A stretch of DNA of 64,000 bases from Coffea arabica (Eukaryota > Streptophyta > Magnoliopsida > Gentianales > Rubiaceae). The stretch lies in the NCBI RefSeq assembly GCF_036785885.1, contig NC_092329.1, positions 9,300,001-9,364,000 on the forward strand. The letters run 5' to 3'. Below the pieces are notes generated by a model. That model was given only the letters and a program-made list of their open reading frames with translations, did not search any database and was not told where the DNA came from. Positions 62,001 to 64,000 of this stretch are shown here, in pieces (the stretch's first letter is position 1; each line of letters opens with the position of its first letter). The position numbers were made by a program, and so were the translations under genes.

Positions 62001-62400
62001 TCCTTCTTGTACGCGTTTTACCTGCAGATTAGGTCTCACAAGTTGAGTTTTGTCTAATTTAAACTGATTGATGTAATTTTTACTATATTTGTTGTAAATT
62101 TATACAATTTTAATATAATCATCAATTTAATTGTATGAGTTGATGAATTCAAATTTACAATCTAATTGCATGAACTTACACCAAACATTGTAAAAATTAA
62201 GTCAAGTTTTTTGAATTCGGTAAGCTCGACTTATAAGGCGGCTAATTCGTTGCTTGGTTGGGGGTGCCATAACTTGATTTGTCTCCACCCAACTTTACAA
62301 TGCAAAAGGCCAAGAATTCCATTATTCTCAAACATAAACAAGTAGTGCTCCTAGTAAATGTATTTCCTACTCTATAAAAAAATTTGAAGAATTCCATTTT
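59011..62400. other. Intergenic region with scattered repeats
   Basis: I see no gene. 59580-59710 holds a diverged direct repeat (CTAATTCATGAGATCTCG, then CTAATTCATGTGATCTCA, about 67 bp apart). A poly(A) run lies at 60774-60800, TCGA-rich repeat copy 3 at 60895-61165. Minus ORF 61204-61437 has no recognisable content. 62000-62230 is AT-rich. Confidence 0.45.
60895..61165. repeat. TCGA-rich dispersed repeat, copy 3
   Basis: CGACGCTCGAATCGAGTTCG and AAACTCGTTCGAACTTG; it ends GTGTTCGACTTGATTAGATT, matching inverted the start of the 43.7-kb copy. Confidence 0.55.
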
Positions 62401-62414
62401 ACTATCAAATTATG

Positions 62415-62423
62415 TATATATAG
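62415..62423 (+). promoter_or_regulatory. TATA-like box upstream of the glyoxal-oxidase-like gene
   Basis: TATATATAG lies 112 bp before ATG 62527. It is only about 11 bp before the earlier in-frame ATG at 62434, which therefore probably precedes the transcription start. Confidence 0.45.
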
Positions 62424-62526
62424 CACTGGCGTAATGCATGCAGTGGCACCAATCCAGCCAAAGGAACATCACGCCACTTCTCTCAAACCTCAAAGGTGTA
62501 CAGAAAACTTCCACAGGAACACTCTC

Positions 62527-63442
62527 ATGACTCGAACTCATCTGAAACTTTCCCTTCTTCCCTGGCAGCACCTACTTCTAATAGTACTTCTGCACTCATG
62601 TCACCGGAGTCTTGGGCAGCAGCCGGCTGCAGCTGCCGCCACAACCACCAGAGGCCGGTGGGCTCTACTCCAATCAAGCATTGGTATATCAGCCATGCAC
62701 ATGCAACTCCTCAACAATGACAAGGTGGTCATTTTTGACAGGACTGATTTTGGCCCCTCCAATATTTCCTTGGCCAATGGCAAATGCAGCAATGACCCCC
62801 AAGAGCTAGCCTTAAAAGTTGACGGCACTGCACATTCTGTCGAATACGACGTCGCCACCAACTCCGTTCGCCCGCTCACAGTCCTCACTGATGTCTTGTG
62901 CTCCTCCGGCTCCGTCATGCCCGACGGCACCTTAGTCCAAACCGGCGGCTTCAATGTTGGGGACCGCAACGTTCGAGTTTACAAGCCATGCAGTTCTGGT
63001 AGTATTGATTGTGACTGGCAAGAAGTTAGTAACGGACTACTGCAGAGAAGATGGTATGCCACAAATCATATTTTGCCCGACTCCCGCCAGATCGTCATCG
63101 GCGGCCGGCGCCAAGACAGCAGCAACTAATCGGGTCTTTAAGTTGCCGTTTCTTGCCCAGACGAATGATCCTAACGTTGAGAACAATCTGTATCCATTCG
63201 TTTTCCTAAATGTGGATGGAAATTTGTTCATTTTCGCGAATAATCGAGCTATTTTGCTCGATTACAAGAAAAACATTGTGGTGAAAAACTATCCACAATT
63301 GCCTGACGGTAATCCCAGGTGCTATCCTAGTTCGGGTTCTGCAGTACTTTTACCACTAAAAAAACTTCAGGGGTCGGCCACAAAAGCCAAAGTTTTGGTG
63401 TGCGGAGGTGCACCGAAAGATGCTTTTGCCAATGCACGTAAT
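62527..63442 (+). pseudogene. Glyoxal oxidase (GLOX)-like copper-radical oxidase, frameshifted and truncated
   Basis: From ATG 62527 there is a signal peptide (hydrophobic WQHLLLIVLLHSC). The N-terminal galactose-oxidase beta-propeller of plant GLOX follows: GRWALLQSSIGISAMHMQLL, VVIFDRTDFGPSN, LCSSGSVMPDGTLVQTGGF (with the Cys expected in the Tyr-Cys cofactor) and RRWYATNHILPD. After GGRRQ, at about 63107, the frame breaks and homology resumes one frame over (RVFKLPFLAQTNDPNVENNL, NLFIFANNRAILLDY, AKVLVCGGAPKDAFANARN). About 23 nt (the expected FNYEFVP region) are missing. After 63442 homology ends, so more than half the usual 540-600 residues, with the remaining copper ligands, are absent. 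Intact relatives are secreted enzymes that oxidise aldehydes and produce H2O2. The ATG at 62434 is in frame, but 62527 gives the better signal peptide. Confidence 0.85.
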
Positions 63443-64000
63443 TCTTATGAAATCCTAAGTCAAATGAATCATCCATTTTCCTTGATGTCTCTCTATAAGT
63501 ATACTGCCCGAAAAGAGAAGTGCAAGAGATCAAATTAATTGTTTGTGCATCGACTGCAATTTATTAAAATAGTTCTGCTCAAAAAGCCGCTTGATTGTCC
63601 TTGAAGAAAAGAATGAAATAACAGACTTTTCTTTCCTCCCAAGGGGAAAGCCAATTAGCTTGTCAAGAGGGGCTACTAATGGAATATATCAAGAAGCCTA
63701 TCGTGCTAGACTGCTAAAACCGACTGACGATAGTTCAGAGTACGAAATGCTACTTGTGCCAACTTCCATAAAAGAAAAAAAGAGTTAAAATGTGTGGCAT
63801 ACCTGAAGCACACATTCCTTTCTTTTCAAGATAATTCAGAAAATAGCAATAATAAGTTCTCGTTCACAAACGATTTGGTTGGCTGGAGAACATTATAGAT
63901 ACGTATAATGGCGTTAGTTAGACGAATTGAGACAGAATGTGTTCGTTTAGTATCTTGAGACAAATTAATAATCTTTTTATTTAGATCAAATGCTTGACAA
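63443..64000. other. Unidentified sequence replacing the GLOX 3' part
   Basis: Base composition is more even than in the flanking intergenic DNA. There is a 65-residue open frame at 63591-63788 with no recognised motif. It could be an inserted element or an organelle-derived piece; I cannot decide from sequence alone. Confidence 0.3.

Noticed and set aside
62434-62526. Upstream ATG of the GLOX frame
   Set aside because: It is about 11 bp from a TATA-like box and would place 31 polar residues before the signal peptide.

Overview
The window is nuclear DNA of a flowering plant, most likely a eudicot. Genes are split into many GT-AG exons, the spacers are AT-rich, and several plant-only families are present (SABRE, CBL, RDM1, CRT-like transporter). 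No species can be named from the sequence alone. Seven host protein genes have recognisable products. An eighth encodes a secreted cysteine-rich peptide. A ninth (a copper-radical oxidase) is broken. Transposable elements fill the rest, and for several of them I could read both termini and the target-site duplication (TSD).

Layout. 1-5744 (-): first four coding exons of a SABRE/KINKY POLLEN-type giant lipid-transfer protein. 7713-10453 (+): neuroguidin/Lcp5-like ribosome-biogenesis factor, eight exons. 11.2-15.4 kb: a Helitron with A/T flanks inside a duplicated block, then a Harbinger-like element. 15820-18461 (-): SOS3/CBL4-type calcium sensor, eight exons, with one extra T in exon 3. 18.7-26.5 kb: transposon graveyard with a hairpin, a broken ORF, a hAT fragment, a 2000-bp TAA-flanked element with a long AT-rich tandem core, and an inverted-terminal-repeat element. 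27300-33229 (-): plastid CRT-like (CLT) transporter, ten exons. 36160-38228 (+): twin CX9C mitochondrial protein (At12Cys/CHCHD2 type), five exons. 38.3-42.1 kb: repeats and a solo LTR with a 5-bp TSD. 42140-42572 (-): secreted cysteine-rich peptide. 44266-46852: Mutator-type element with 9-bp TSD, holding a 640-660-bp-arm inverted repeat and a SINE. 46968-50948 (+): RDM1, a component of RNA-directed DNA methylation. 52136-53279: internally deleted hAT element with a perfect 8-bp TSD. 53434-59000: apparently complete MuDR-like element with 127-bp terminal repeats that read identical, a 10-bp TSD, an open transposase gene and a convergent second gene for a GRF zinc-finger/membrane protein. 62527-63442 (+): glyoxal-oxidase-like gene broken by a small deletion and truncated.

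The host genes are unrelated housekeeping, signalling and chromatin genes; they form no cluster. The most noteworthy feature is the 5.6-kb MuDR-like element with its two-gene layout. Its intact frames and identical ends point to recent transposition. RDM1, which helps silence such elements, lies a few kilobases away; I read that as coincidence. All exon boundaries come from reading GT/AG sites, phase and family conservation, with no transcript evidence.
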